A stretch of 58,486 nucleotides of DNA from Chloroflexota bacterium (GTDB lineage: Bacteria; Chloroflexota; Anaerolineae; Promineifilales; Promineifilaceae), in the NCBI GenBank assembly GCA_024223125.1, contig JAAEOP010000248.1, positions 1-58,486 on the forward strand, given 5' to 3'. Shown here piece after piece: positions 1-8,574 of the stretch (the stretch's first letter is position 1; every line of letters starts with the position of its first letter). The notes under the pieces were generated by a model, which saw only the letters and a program-made list of their open reading frames with translations, was not told where the DNA came from and did no database searches. A program made the translations under genes and the position numbers.

Positions 1-195
1 GCCGTAGCCGAGGTGGTGCGTCTCATTTACCAACTGACCGGCCGTGGCGGAAAACCGTTAATTGGCGCCTTGCCATCCCGACCTGGCGAGGAGCCAACCC
101 AAATTGCCACCGCCGCTCGAACACAGGAGATGATTGGCTGGCATGCGGCCGTTTCTTTGGCCGAAGGGTTGAAGGGAGTGATCACTCATCTGTAA
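1..195 (+). CDS. NAD-dependent epimerase/dehydratase, C-terminal end (5' truncated by window)
   Basis: Open in frame 1 from the first base to the TAA at 193-195, so only the last 64 residues are present. The stretch GKPLIGALPSRPGEE, followed by an Ile-Gly-Trp step and a short helix ending in GLKGVI, is typical of the C-terminus of extended SDR nucleotide-sugar epimerases/dehydratases, where it closes the sugar-nucleotide pocket. The Rossmann domain and the YxxxK catalytic motif lie outside the window, so the substrate cannot be told. Its stop overlaps the 3' end of panC on the other strand by 14 bp (convergent genes). Confidence 0.7.
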   Translation, partial: AVAEVVRLIYQLTGRGGKPLIGALPSRPGEEPTQIATAARTQEMIGWHAAVSLAEGLKGVITHL

Positions 196-1024
196 TCAAA
201 ACATTATCAATCAGGCGCGTCTGGCCAATGAATACGGCCGTTGCCAGCAACACATCCCCTTGAATCTCATCTAGCTCTTGCAAAGTATTCGGGTCGGCGA
301 CAGTAGCGTAATCCAGCCGGGCCAGGGGTTCTGTGTTGATAATGTCTTGGATGATCTGGCACAGGGGGCGGCCGTGACGTTCGCCGTTTTGATACGCTTT
401 GTGGGCTGTTTTCAAAGCGCGGTTGAGGATGGTGGCTGCCTGGCGTTCTGCCGGTGAGAGATTGGCATTGCGGGAACTCAGGGCCAATCCATCTGCTTCA
501 CGCACAATGGGACAAACGACAATTGCTAGATTAAAGTTGAGATCGCGTACCATTTGTTTGAGAACAACGGCTTGTTGAGCATCTTTTTGGCCGAAATAGG
601 CGCGGGTGGGTTGGATGAGGTTAAACAGCTTGGCGACGACGGTAGCCACGCCTTGAAAGTGGGTAGGGCGGGATGTGCCTTCTAACGGCCGTGACACATC
701 TGTAACCGTCACGCGAGTCTGAAAACTGGACGGGTACATCGTTTCATTGTTGGGAGTAAAAACCAGGTCTACACCTTCCGCTTGCAGCAAGGTCAGGTCG
801 TGTTGCAGATTGCGCGGATAGGTCGTTAAATCTTCCGTTGGGGCAAATTGAGTGGGATTGACGAAGATGGTGACGGCCGTGCGCTCATTTTCTGCTTTAG
901 CTCGTCGCACCAGGGAAAGATGCCCCTCGTGCAAATACCCCATTGTAGGCGCTAAACCCCAGGTCAAGGTTGGGTCGGCCCAGCGAAATTGGCGTAGTTC
1001 AGAAATGTTGGCGGTGATTTTCAT
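182..1024 (-). CDS. panC: pantothenate synthetase (pantoate--beta-alanine ligase)
   Basis: 280 aa, the usual PanC length. It condenses pantoate and beta-alanine with ATP, through a pantoyl-adenylate, to give pantothenate for coenzyme A; cytosolic. The N-terminal nucleotidyltransferase signature PTMGYLHEGH is at residues 26-35 (HIGH-like), FVNPTQF at 54-60, YFGQKDAQQ mid-protein, and LALSSRN is the KMSKS-like loop. The ATG overlaps the end of panB by 4 bp, so panB-panC form a translationally coupled operon. All motifs look intact. Confidence 0.96.
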   Translation of the reverse strand: MKITANISELRQFRWADPTLTWGLAPTMGYLHEGHLSLVRRAKAENERTAVTIFVNPTQFAPTEDLTTYPRNLQHDLTLLQAEGVDLVFTPNNETMYPSSFQTRVTVTDVSRPLEGTSRPTHFQGVATVVAKLFNLIQPTRAYFGQKDAQQAVVLKQMVRDLNFNLAIVVCPIVREADGLALSSRNANLSPAERQAATILNRALKTAHKAYQNGERHGRPLCQIIQDIINTEPLARLDYATVADPNTLQELDEIQGDVLLATAVFIGQTRLIDNVLITDE

Positions 1025-1905
1025 GAGATTGTTTGCTTGGAAACAGTCGTGGCTGTGCTGTTGAGCGTTTGTAAAAATGTCTCTTGTTCGGCAGCGGGCA
1101 TGGCGTAAGTATGTTCATCGGCCGGAAAGCGTCTGCTTTGCACCTCATCCCGATAGGCGGTCAGAGCGGGGACGATGATGTCGCCCAGGTGGGCATACTC
1201 CTTCACAAATTTAGGCTGGAATTTATCGAACATGCCTAGCAAATCGTGGTAGACCAGCACCTGCCCATCACAGCCATTACCGGCGCCAATGCCCAACGTA
1301 GGAATGTGCAGTTGTTGGCTGATGGCGATAGCAACGGCGGCCGGTACCGCTTCCAGAACGATAGCAAAACAGCCAGCCTTTTCTAGGGCAAGAGCATCTT
1401 CCAAGAGGTGTTGGGCGGCTGCGGCCGTTTTGCCCTGCACCCGATACCCGCCCAATTGGGAGACGGTTTGGGGCGTTAGACCAATATGTCCCATCACGGG
1501 AATACCGGCCTGGATGATGGCTTGAATGGTGGCTGCCACTTCTCGGCCGCCTTCCAGTTTAATGGCCTCCATGCTAGCTTCTTTGAGAAAACGGCCGGCA
1601 TTACGAACGGCTTCGGCCGTATCTACCTGATAGGACATAAAAGGCATATCGCCGACTAAAAAGGCAAATTGGGTTCCACGAGCGACGGCCCGGCTGTGAT
1701 GCAGCATCTCCTCCATCGTCACCGAAACGGTGCTGTCCAGCCCCAACATTACCATCGCCAGCGAATCTCCGACGAGGGTAATATCAATTTCAGCTTTGTC
1801 TACGAAGACGGCCGAGGAATAATCATAAGCGGTGAGCATGGTAATGGGGATGTTCTTATCTTTCCGATTTTGCAAATCGAGAATAGTAATTTTTTTACGG
1901 GTCAT
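1021..1905 (-). CDS. panB: 3-methyl-2-oxobutanoate (ketopantoate) hydroxymethyltransferase
   Basis: 294 aa. PanB transfers a hydroxymethyl group from 5,10-methylene-tetrahydrofolate to alpha-ketoisovalerate, the first committed step to pantothenate. Visible family motifs are TAYDYSSA near the N-terminus, VGDSLAMVMLG (metal-binding Asp), VGDMPFMSY, KLEGG, MGHIGLTPQ, and GIGAGNGCDGQVLV near residue 205. The start is supported by a purine-rich AAAGGAAGGAAAG just upstream of the ATG. First gene of a panB-panC operon; a strong hairpin lies in its leader. The C-terminal 20 or so residues are a Ser/Thr-rich extension of no clear role. Confidence 0.96.
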   Translation of the reverse strand: MTRKKITILDLQNRKDKNIPITMLTAYDYSSAVFVDKAEIDITLVGDSLAMVMLGLDSTVSVTMEEMLHHSRAVARGTQFAFLVGDMPFMSYQVDTAEAVRNAGRFLKEASMEAIKLEGGREVAATIQAIIQAGIPVMGHIGLTPQTVSQLGGYRVQGKTAAAAQHLLEDALALEKAGCFAIVLEAVPAAVAIAISQQLHIPTLGIGAGNGCDGQVLVYHDLLGMFDKFQPKFVKEYAHLGDIIVPALTAYRDEVQSRRFPADEHTYAMPAAEQETFLQTLNSTATTVSKQTIS

Positions 1906-1921
1906 ACTTTCCTTCCTTTAG

Positions 1922-1957
1922 AATTGAGTGCTTGGGTAATTTCCCAAGGTCTCAATT
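1922..1957 (-). promoter_or_regulatory. hairpin in the panB 5' leader
   Basis: AATTGAG at 1922-1928 pairs with CTCAATT at 1951-1957, and CTTGGG at 1931-1936 with CCCAAG at 1943-1948, leaving a 2x2 internal mismatch and a 6-nt loop. It ends about 17 nt from the panB start codon and would lie in the panBC leader RNA. A weak minus-strand -10 (TACAAT, 1978-1973) lies upstream. No T-tract follows on the minus strand, so a simple terminator is unlikely; an attenuator or protein site is possible but unproven. Confidence 0.5.
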
Positions 1958-2078
1958 ACAGATCTCATTATTATTGTAAACGTTTTTATGACGATTGTGC
2001 CTAATCTCTCAGTAAGGTTTTGATATTAGTTCTTTTGACCTGTTGACGCTGTCTATGCCCCCTGATACGCTCCTCTTG

Positions 2079-2173
2079 GTAACCATTCACTCCCCCAAGG
2101 TGCCCGGCACTTATAAACGAGTGTGCTACTCCAGTAGACTTGGTAATGAAGTGCCGGGCACCTGAATGGTTAC
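2079..2173. repeat. 95-bp nested palindromic element, copy 1
   Basis: Bounded by perfect 11-bp inverted repeats GTAACCATTCA (2079-2089) and TGAATGGTTAC (2163-2173). Inside is a perfect 15-bp inverted pair starting AGGTGCCCGGC (2098-2112 with 2149-2163), and at the centre a small CTACT/AGTAG hairpin. Near-identical copies lie at 19114-19207 and, inverted, at 55280-55374. The three copies sit in unrelated surroundings and code for nothing, which suggests a mobile, MITE- or REP-like sequence. It lies upstream of the pilin gene. Confidence 0.9.
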
Positions 2174-2226
2174 TCCTCTTGATTAAAAATTTATCTATTC
2201 TATCTTTGATTCTGGGAGAATTTATT

Positions 2227-2376
2227 ATGATATTTTTAACGCAAAATCAAGAAGGTCAGGGATTGATGGAATATGCGCTGGTATTACTGTTTGTAGCTGT
2301 GGTTATTGTTGTGATTCTTACTGTTTTGGGGCCGCAAATTGGTAATATGTATAGTCGGGTTACGGTTGCTTTTTAG
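2227..2376 (+). CDS. Flp/Fap-type pilin
   Basis: 49 aa. A short polar leader (MIFLTQNQEGQ) is followed by GLMEYALVLLFVAVV, the class III signal and hydrophobic assembly helix of Flp pilins: prepilin peptidase would cut just before or after the Gly, and the Glu at +5 of the mature protein (MEYAL) is conserved. A reading frame extends upstream to 2140, but that part is translated repeat DNA. The ATG at 2227 follows GGGAGA by about 8 nt. Followed directly by a terminator, so it is a single-gene unit; no tad secretion genes are in the window. Confidence 0.85.
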   Translation: MIFLTQNQEGQGLMEYALVLLFVAVVIVVILTVLGPQIGNMYSRVTVAF

Positions 2377-2417
2377 GCAACGGCCGTATCTAGTGTATTC
2401 ATGATTCCCTCCTTTTG

Positions 2418-2450
2418 GCAAACGCCCCGTCCCGCGGGGCGTTTGCTTTT
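2418..2450 (+). terminator. Rho-independent terminator after the pilin gene
   Basis: A perfect 12-bp GC-rich stem (2418-2429 with 2435-2446, core CGCCCCG/CGGGGCG), a 5-nt loop and a TTTT tail, 42 bp after the pilin stop codon. Confidence 0.88.
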
Positions 2451-2500
2451 ACCCCTTGTGTTATAATCGCTCAAACGGTAGGCAGTGTGGAGAACTTTGC

Positions 2501-3073
2501 ATGACAATTCCTTCATTTGAGACAATTATTTCTTACCTGACAATTTTAGCGGCCGTTGCCGGAGCCTTATTGGCCGCTCTCTGGATCAGTCTGGTAATTT
2601 GGGCTTTCAGGGATATGCGTGCCCGCTCGCGTGATCCCTTTGCTCAGGTTTTGGCGGCGTTGGTGGTAGCTGTTCTGCCGCTGGTGGGCATTCTTATTTA
2701 TTTGATTTTACGGCCGCGAGAAACATTAGCCGAAGCGTATGAACGGGCGCTGGAAGAGGAAGCGCTGCTGCAAGAGATTGAGGAACGGCCGCGCTGCCCT
2801 GGCTGTTCTCGTACCACAGAATCAAGCTGGCTGTTGTGCCCCCACTGCCATACACGGCTGAAAAAAGCGTGCTCGGACTGCAACTCTCTCCTGGATTTAC
2901 AGTGGAATATTTGCCCATATTGCAGCAACCATCATATTGACCCCTATAAGGCAGACTCGCAGGCTACGGCCGAATCCCCTTCTTCCACAACCGCTGACGA
3001 AACCCTGACGCCGACAAATGGCGATACGGCCGGCGCTACAGAAACGCCGTCCCCCCTATCTCAGACGGAATAA
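2501..3073 (+). CDS. membrane protein with PLD-nuclease-like N-terminus and double zinc ribbon
   Basis: 190 aa from the ATG at 2501, preceded by GTGTGGAG about 8 nt upstream; an upstream in-frame start at 2456 has no such support. Two hydrophobic segments (about residues 9-34 and 43-70), the second ending in LVGILIYLILRPRETL, resemble the short PLDc_N membrane domain. A predicted helix then leads to two CxxC-type zinc ribbons (CPGC, CPHC, CSDC, CPYC; about 98-145). The tail is Thr/Ser/Pro-rich and probably disordered. TATAAT at 2462-2467 could be its -10. Probably a small zinc-binding membrane adaptor; the function is unknown. Confidence 0.72.
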   Translation: MTIPSFETIISYLTILAAVAGALLAALWISLVIWAFRDMRARSRDPFAQVLAALVVAVLPLVGILIYLILRPRETLAEAYERALEEEALLQEIEERPRCPGCSRTTESSWLLCPHCHTRLKKACSDCNSLLDLQWNICPYCSNHHIDPYKADSQATAESPSSTTADETLTPTNGDTAGATETPSPLSQTE

Positions 3074-3190
3074 ATGCACGACAACGATTCCAATGATGGC
3101 GTGGGCGTGGGACAGCGCGGAGGTAAGGCCGCAAGTTTTGCCCACGGTTATACCGCGCCGTCCCATCCCTACTAAACGATTTGAAAATAA

Positions 3191-3230
3191 AACAGCCTAC
3201 CCTCATTATGGGTAGGCTGTTTTTCTTCTT
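3191..3230 (+). terminator. Rho-independent terminator
   Basis: AACAGCCTACCC (3191-3202) pairs perfectly with GGGTAGGCTGTT (3210-3221), with a 7-nt loop, followed by TTTTCTTCTT. It ends the transcript of the zinc-ribbon protein gene; the converging DUF5684 gene lies just beyond. Confidence 0.9.
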
Positions 3231-3293
3231 ACTACAATGAAACTGTTCGGACTTAGATTTAAGTATTTGGGGGTGAAGCTGCCAGAAACTAAA

Positions 3294-3716
3294 TTATTTG
3301 GCTGCGGCCGGCCCAATGTATTGAGCATCGCTGAAGCCAAGAATGAGATAACCGATAGGGGAAAAAAGCCAGAGTAGGAGTACGCCGTACAAAGTATCTT
3401 TGCCGAATGATTTGGCCATATCTATGCCCAGGATGATGGGCATGACAATATTGATGATGGGAATGAAGAATAAAATGATCCACCAAGCTTCCCGGCCCAC
3501 CATTTTCAGCATGATGTATAGGTTGTAGATAGGGATAATGGCAGCCCAGCCTGGCTGCCCGGCTTTTTCAAACGTTTTCCATAAGCCGGCAACAATCAGT
3601 ATAATAATGATAAGCCAGCAAATACAGCTAACGCCGCTGAAAAGAGCGCCAATAATACCAGCGCCATCATCTTCATATTGAAACAAAAAAGTTGCTAAAA
3701 GGGGCAAAAGGGTCAT
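3294..3716 (-). CDS. DUF5684 family membrane protein
   Basis: 140 aa with four predicted membrane segments. The pattern LWKTFEKAGQPGWAAIIPIYNLYIMLK, seen in parts here, followed by WWIILFFIPIINI and MAKSFGKDTLYG and ending with GFSDAQYIGP, is characteristic of the DUF5684 family, often mislabelled as signal peptidase. The start is supported by CAGGAGAG 8 nt upstream. The next gene (3816-4229) is a tandem paralogue with the same motif order. Function unknown; a role in the cell envelope is only a guess. Confidence 0.8.
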   Translation of the reverse strand: MTLLPLLATFLFQYEDDGAGIIGALFSGVSCICWLIIIILIVAGLWKTFEKAGQPGWAAIIPIYNLYIMLKMVGREAWWIILFFIPIINIVMPIILGIDMAKSFGKDTLYGVLLLWLFSPIGYLILGFSDAQYIGPAAAK

Positions 3717-3815
3717 GTGTTTCTCTCCTGTTTATTGAACATAATGCGAACAGTTTCATTCACCTATTTATGCTATCTTAGCATAGAAAAGCCAAACATT
3801 GCATCCCCTAAAAAA

Positions 3816-4229
3816 TTACACCGGAATCGGCCCGTAATATTTTGCGTCGCCAAAGCCCAGCAGTAAGAACATCAGCCAGGGAAAGAAAAATATTAGGATG
3901 CCATAAAGGGTGGATTTACGGAAGGCATAAGCAAAATCCAAACACATCATTAACCAGATAACGATATTTAATATGGGCACAAAGAGAAGAAGAAGCCACC
4001 AGCCCGGCCGTCCGGCAACTTTTAGCATGGTGTACCAATTTAAGATGGGAATGATAGCTGCCCAGCCGGGTTGTCCAGCTTTGCTGAACGATTTCCACAA
4101 CCCAGCCACAAACAGGATGAATAAGATAAGCCCGATGACGGAACCGAGTAAGTAGTAAGGCGTGACTGCGGCTAACCCGAACCCTTCTTGCTGCCAGAGG
4201 ATTGTTGGTGTTATTTGAAGATTTAGCAC
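3816..4229 (-). CDS. DUF5684 family membrane protein (tandem paralogue)
   Basis: 137 aa, GTG start at 4229 with AGGAGA 6 nt upstream. Shares with its downstream neighbour the blocks LWKSFSKAGQPGWAAIIP, WWLLLLFVPILNIV, AFRKSTLYG and GFGDAKYYGP, so the pair arose by tandem duplication. Four membrane segments are predicted. It is transcribed divergently from acs. Function unknown. Confidence 0.8.
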   Translation of the reverse strand: MLNLQITPTILWQQEGFGLAAVTPYYLLGSVIGLILFILFVAGLWKSFSKAGQPGWAAIIPILNWYTMLKVAGRPGWWLLLLFVPILNIVIWLMMCLDFAYAFRKSTLYGILIFFFPWLMFLLLGFGDAKYYGPIPV

Positions 4230-4468
4230 AGATGTCTCCTGTAATTGAAGAAATTTATGTCACTATCCAGACCGGCAAGATTTATCACCAGAAACATGAT
4301 AAACCATGGTGCTTTAGAACCTCGCAGGTCTCACAAGTAATGTTACTTATACCCGATTCAACCCTAATCGGCAAAGAGTTTACGTTTCGGCCGTTTCTAC
4401 ATATACTTGAGGTGGTAATCACAACTCAACTTATTATTCCACACATCTAATTAAGAAGGAGGCCCTCA

Positions 4469-6379
4469 ATGGCTGATAAAAAAAATATGGTTGGTGAAGT
4501 GTATTATCCGACGCCAGAAGTTATTTCCGGCGCCCACATACCAGATTATGAAAAAATAAACGGTGAGGCTGAACGTGATCTAGCGGGGTTTTGGGGTCAA
4601 ATAGCGGCCGAAAATTACGAATGGTATAAACCCTGGGAAACGGTGCTGGATGATAGCAATGCGCCATTTTACAAATGGTTTGTAGGGGCAAAGGTCAATC
4701 TCGTCCACAATGCCTTAGACCGGCATATGCGTACCGCAACTCGTAATAAAGCGGCCCTGATTTTTGAAGGGGAACCGGGAGATTCACGAGTATTTACTTA
4801 CCAGCAGCTTAATTATGAAGTGTGCAAATTTGCTAGTGTGCTGCGCTCAATGGGAGTTAGTAAAGGGGATCGTGTCACAATCTATATGGGACGTATTCCC
4901 GAATTGATGATAGCCATGCTGGCCTGCGCCAAGATTGGAGCCATGCACTCTGTTGTGTACGGTGGGTTTTCTACAGAAGCGTTACTGGGTCGCATTGAGG
5001 ATAGTAAATCGAAAGTGCTGATTACTTGTGATGGCGCTTGGCTGCGCGGGAAAATTATTCCCCTGAAGAAAATTGCCAATGAAGCCGTGGACCGCGCCGG
5101 TACGATTCAATCGGTCATTTGTGTTAAGCGCACGGGTCAAGATGTAGAAATGGTACACGACCGCGACTACTGGTATCACGATCTCATGAAGCTGCCTATT
5201 GCCGACCCTAAAGCGTCTACAGAAGTAATGGATGCGGAAGACCCGTTGTTTATTTTGTATACATCCGGTACGACGGGTAAGCCTAAAGCGATTTTGCACA
5301 CGCATGGCGGCTACATGGTGTGGACCAGCACAACCTTGAAGTGGGTGTTTGATTTGAAGCCGGACGATATTTGGTGGTGTGCGGCCGATCCTGGCTGGAT
5401 TACTGGGCACAGTTATATTGTGTACGCACCGCTCATTTTGGGGGCCACCAGTTTTATGTATGAAGGCGCGCCCACACATCCATACCCAGACCGCTGGTGG
5501 TCTTTGGTTGCTCGGTATGGCATAACGATTCTTTATACCGCCCCTACAGCCATTCGGGGGTTAATGCGCTTTGGCGAAAGTTGGCCGGAGAAACATGATT
5601 TATCAAGTTTGCGTTTGCTGGGTACGGTGGGTGAGCCGATTAACCCGGAAGCGTGGAAATGGTATCATCGCGTTATCGGAAATGAATTTTGTCCGATTAT
5701 GGATACATGGTGGCAAACGGAAACGGGTGGTTTTATGATTACGCCCTTACCCAGTGTACCTTTGAAGCCAGGGTCGGCCACACGGCCGTTTCCTGGCGTT
5801 AAAGTAGATGTGGTAGACGAAGAAGGCGACCCGGTTCCGGCCAATGAGGAAGGGTATCTGGTTATCCAAACTCCCTGGCCTGGTATGTTGCGTACTATCT
5901 TTCAAGACCCCGACCGTTTTGTGACCCAATATTGGAGCCGCTTTGAGGAGCAGGGTTGGTATTTGCCCGGCGACAGTGCCAAGAAGGATGAAGATGGCTA
6001 TATTTGGGTCATCGGCCGTATTGATGATGTTATTAAAGTGTCGGGCTATCGTTTGGGAACGGCCGAGATAGAAAGCGCTCTGGTTAGTCATGAATCTGTG
6101 GCCGAAGCGGCCGTTATTGGCGTACCTGATCCCAATGAAGTGAAAGGCAACATCATTAAAGCGTACTGCATTTTGCGGCAAGGATTTGAACCCAGTGAAA
6201 AACTATCCCATGAATTGCGCGCTCATGTAGGACATGAGATGGGGCCAATTGCCAAACCGGCCACGGTTGAATTTGTAGACGACTTGCCCAAGACGCGTTC
6301 CGGCAAGATTATGCGCCGGATATTGAAAGCCCGTGTTCTGGGTCAGGATGAAGGGGATTTGTCTACATTGGCAGATTAG
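4469..6379 (+). CDS. acs: acetyl-CoA synthetase (AMP-forming)
   Basis: 636 aa, the normal Acs length. It activates acetate (perhaps propionate) with ATP and CoA through acetyl-AMP. Visible: an N-terminal ACAS_N segment (AGFWGQIA), the P-loop-like YTSGTTGKPK, DPGWITGHSY, WWQTETGG in the acyl/AMP site, LPGDSAKKDEDGYIWVIGRIDDVIKVSGYRLG in parts (A8 hinge), and the C-terminal PKTRSGKIMRR, whose Lys is the usual acetylation switch. The Trp of WWQTETGG fits a preference for small acyl groups. A strong Shine-Dalgarno AAGGAGG lies 7 nt before the ATG. Monocistronic; the 240-bp upstream region shows no clear operator. Confidence 0.94.
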   Translation: MADKKNMVGEVYYPTPEVISGAHIPDYEKINGEAERDLAGFWGQIAAENYEWYKPWETVLDDSNAPFYKWFVGAKVNLVHNALDRHMRTATRNKAALIFEGEPGDSRVFTYQQLNYEVCKFASVLRSMGVSKGDRVTIYMGRIPELMIAMLACAKIGAMHSVVYGGFSTEALLGRIEDSKSKVLITCDGAWLRGKIIPLKKIANEAVDRAGTIQSVICVKRTGQDVEMVHDRDYWYHDLMKLPIADPKASTEVMDAEDPLFILYTSGTTGKPKAILHTHGGYMVWTSTTLKWVFDLKPDDIWWCAADPGWITGHSYIVYAPLILGATSFMYEGAPTHPYPDRWWSLVARYGITILYTAPTAIRGLMRFGESWPEKHDLSSLRLLGTVGEPINPEAWKWYHRVIGNEFCPIMDTWWQTETGGFMITPLPSVPLKPGSATRPFPGVKVDVVDEEGDPVPANEEGYLVIQTPWPGMLRTIFQDPDRFVTQYWSRFEEQGWYLPGDSAKKDEDGYIWVIGRIDDVIKVSGYRLGTAEIESALVSHESVAEAAVIGVPDPNEVKGNIIKAYCILRQGFEPSEKLSHELRAHVGHEMGPIAKPATVEFVDDLPKTRSGKIMRRILKARVLGQDEGDLSTLAD

Positions 6380-6483
6380 TTTTTGCAAACCTTCGGGAGG
6401 CTTTAGACATAGCCTGGCTCTTAGTTCAATCCTCTCGGAGGTTCATCCTCCCCGTGTTTACAAGATTTCATAACAACTCTTAC

Positions 6484-7101
6484 TCATTCATAAAGAATAA
6501 CAATAAATCGTTTGGGGCCGTGGACGCCGATGGCCATGGTTTGTTCGATGTCGGCCGTTTTACTAGGTGCGCTGATGAAGTTGAGGTTGGATGGTGGGGT
6601 GCGGCCGTAGGATTGTGTCCAGGTGAAAAGGTCGCTGGTGAGAACGGCCGTGCCCACCAAAGCGATATGAACCGGCGGTAGCAAAGTAGCCAGACGGCTT
6701 TTGCCCGGCCCGCTGGTCAGAATGATGGTTCCCGTTTCGGCCAGTGCAGCGTCGGCGCCGCTGATTCCGGCGTCGGCCGCAGCGCAAAAATCACGTAACT
6801 TCCCATTCTCTTGACCTACTAGATGGTACGTGATTTGGGGCAGTCGGGGAAGGTTGATTAACGGCCGTTCGTCATTCAAGACCACCTTTTCTACTTCAAG
6901 CTGTCGCAGCAGTATATTGGCCTGTTCATGTGCGGCCGCCAAACTTTCCACATGAAACACCTCACCATAAGCGGCCGTCAATGTCTCCGCAAAACGACCA
7001 ACCAGATCAGAAAAGTTCCGCCGCGATTGCCAGGGTGGAGGCAGGGGTTCTTCCCGTTGTGCTCGTGTCAGTCTGCCTAGAATCTCGTCTCGTGGGTTCA
7101 T
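6484..7101 (-). CDS. lutC: LutC-like LUD-domain protein of lactate utilisation
   Basis: 205 aa from ATG 7101. A reading frame continues upstream to 7233, but that part is encoded by heptamer repeat DNA and the lutB 3' end. The LUD domain shows GISGADAALAETGTIILTSG and LPPVHIALVG, the ligand-binding Gly-rich region shared with LutB. In Bacillus, LutABC oxidises L-lactate to pyruvate; LutC is the small partner without Fe-S clusters. It follows lutB, separated by a heptamer array, and has no recognisable Shine-Dalgarno sequence. Confidence 0.85.
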   Translation of the reverse strand: MNPRDEILGRLTRAQREEPLPPPWQSRRNFSDLVGRFAETLTAAYGEVFHVESLAAAHEQANILLRQLEVEKVVLNDERPLINLPRLPQITYHLVGQENGKLRDFCAAADAGISGADAALAETGTIILTSGPGKSRLATLLPPVHIALVGTAVLTSDLFTWTQSYGRTPPSNLNFISAPSKTADIEQTMAIGVHGPKRFIVILYE

Positions 7102-7106
7102 TTTTT

Positions 7107-7165
7107 GTATTTCGTGTTCCGTATATCGTGTTCCGTGTTCCGTCACGGATAACGGATTACGAATC
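7107..7165. repeat. degenerate heptamer array between lutB and lutC
   Basis: Tandem seven-base words of the GTGTTCC / GTATATC type run from 7107, then switch to the complementary words ATAACGG / ATTACGA around 7144-7165. The two halves are therefore inverted (CCGT...ACGG) and could fold. It occupies the lutB-lutC spacer and overlaps the last codons of lutB. The lutC ATG follows it after 5 nt with no Shine-Dalgarno sequence. Confidence 0.75.
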
Positions 7166-8563
7166 ACCCTCCCGCCACATCTGGCGGAAGGATTTAGGGG
7201 CCAACGGGGGTAATTCACGGCCGTCGGCCACATTGCCCGGTAAATTGAGGGTATCGTTTTTGAGGAACGGCCGTTGACCCAGCCGTCCCAATGTTGTGTA
7301 CCGATTCAGTCGTTTTTCACTGCCAAAAACGTAAGCGGCAAACTCTTCTGCTTTGCGTTTGTGCCAGGGGGTGATGTGCATTTCTACTTGATCGTTGCGT
7401 AAGGCCAGCAGCAGCCGGGGGATGTCTATGCGGGCGGGACAGACATCTTTACACGCGCCGCACAAAGAACTGGCCTGGGGCAGCGCTTCGTACTCATCCA
7501 GACCAAAGAGCAGCGGTGTGACCACTGCCCCCACCGGGCCGGAATAGGGGCTGCCGTAAGCATGCCCGCCCGCTTTTTTGTAGACAGGACAAACATTCAA
7601 ACAAGCTCCACAGCGGATACATTCCAGAATCTCTTCATAACGAGTACCCACATATTGGCTGCGGCCGTTGTCCAACAAAATGATATGCACTTCTTCCGGG
7701 CCGTCCGGGTCATCTTCTTGTTTGGGGCCGGAGATGACGGTGGTGTAGCAGGACATTGGTTGGCCGGTGGCGCTGCGGGCCAGTAAGGCCAGCCAGACGG
7801 CGGCCGCATCCCAATCGGGGCACAATTTTTCAATCCCCATAATGGCAATGTGGATGGGCGGGGCGGTGGTGACAAGACGGCCGTTGCCCTCATTCGTCAC
7901 CAATACCAGACTGCCTGTTTCGGCGATGCCCATATTGCCACCGCTGATGCCGACGCCTGCTTGCAGAAATTTAGTCCGCAGCAACCGTCGCGCTTCGGCC
8001 GTAAGCTGGTCAGTATCGTCAGGAGATAGTTTGCGCCCTACCTCTTTGCTGAACAGTTCGGCCACCTGCTGGCGGGTTTTGTGGATAGCCGGGCCGATGA
8101 TGTGTGACGGTGGCTCTTGGGCTAGTTGGATGATCCATTCGCCCAAATCTGTTTCTACCGGGGTAATGCCGTTGACTTCTAAAGCGGTGTTTAGCTGGAT
8201 TTCTTCTGTGACCATAGATTTGCTTTTGGTCACCAGATCAACCCCATGTTGTCGGGCAATGTTGAGAACAATTTCAACCGCTTCTTCACCGTCTCTGGCC
8301 CAATGAATCTGACTGCCGGCGGCCGTTGCGTTCCGTTCAAATGTTTCCAGATGATGGGCCAGATTGCCCAATGTAGCCGAGCGAATTGCTTTGAAATGGT
8401 CGCGCAAAGCATCAGAATCGGGCAGTTCGGCCAGAGCTTGCAACCGTCCCTGCACAAATTTGTTCGTCGCCCTTGCCAGCGCCCCTTGCAGGTGAATATC
8501 AGCCAGGGCAATGGTGGCGCTGCGTCGAAATTGGGACATGGTGGCGGATGGGTGTGTACTCAT
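7157..8563 (-). CDS. lutB: LutB-like Fe-S protein of lactate utilisation (LUD + 2x[4Fe-4S])
   Basis: 468 aa. An N-terminal LUD domain (to about residue 300; GISGGNMGIAETGSLVLVTN at 205-224) is followed by a ferredoxin-like region with C315, C318, C321 and C325 (CIRCGACLNVCP) and C368, C371, C375 (CGACKDVCP). This is the LutB architecture: it passes electrons from the dehydrogenase step to the respiratory chain. A C-terminal KSFRQMWREG motif is also typical. lutC lies downstream; lutA is 2.3 kb away behind inserted genes. M9 is an alternative start. No clear Shine-Dalgarno sequence, only a hairpin just upstream. Confidence 0.9.
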   Translation of the reverse strand: MSTHPSATMSQFRRSATIALADIHLQGALARATNKFVQGRLQALAELPDSDALRDHFKAIRSATLGNLAHHLETFERNATAAGSQIHWARDGEEAVEIVLNIARQHGVDLVTKSKSMVTEEIQLNTALEVNGITPVETDLGEWIIQLAQEPPSHIIGPAIHKTRQQVAELFSKEVGRKLSPDDTDQLTAEARRLLRTKFLQAGVGISGGNMGIAETGSLVLVTNEGNGRLVTTAPPIHIAIMGIEKLCPDWDAAAVWLALLARSATGQPMSCYTTVISGPKQEDDPDGPEEVHIILLDNGRSQYVGTRYEEILECIRCGACLNVCPVYKKAGGHAYGSPYSGPVGAVVTPLLFGLDEYEALPQASSLCGACKDVCPARIDIPRLLLALRNDQVEMHITPWHKRKAEEFAAYVFGSEKRLNRYTTLGRLGQRPFLKNDTLNLPGNVADGRELPPLAPKSFRQMWREGDS

Positions 8564-8574
8564 ATTTGGGTCAG

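Noticed and set aside
4202..4450. 82-aa plus-strand frame between DUF5684 and acs
   Set aside because: Start lies inside the DUF5684 gene on the other strand, no family resemblance, no ribosome-binding site; treated as the acs upstream region.
6380..6483. tRNA or terminator after acs
   Set aside because: Short CCTC/GAGG pairings only; no cloverleaf and no T-run.
7102..7233. N-terminal extension of the lutC frame
   Set aside because: Encoded by heptamer repeats and the lutB 3' end; LUD proteins of this type start near M45.
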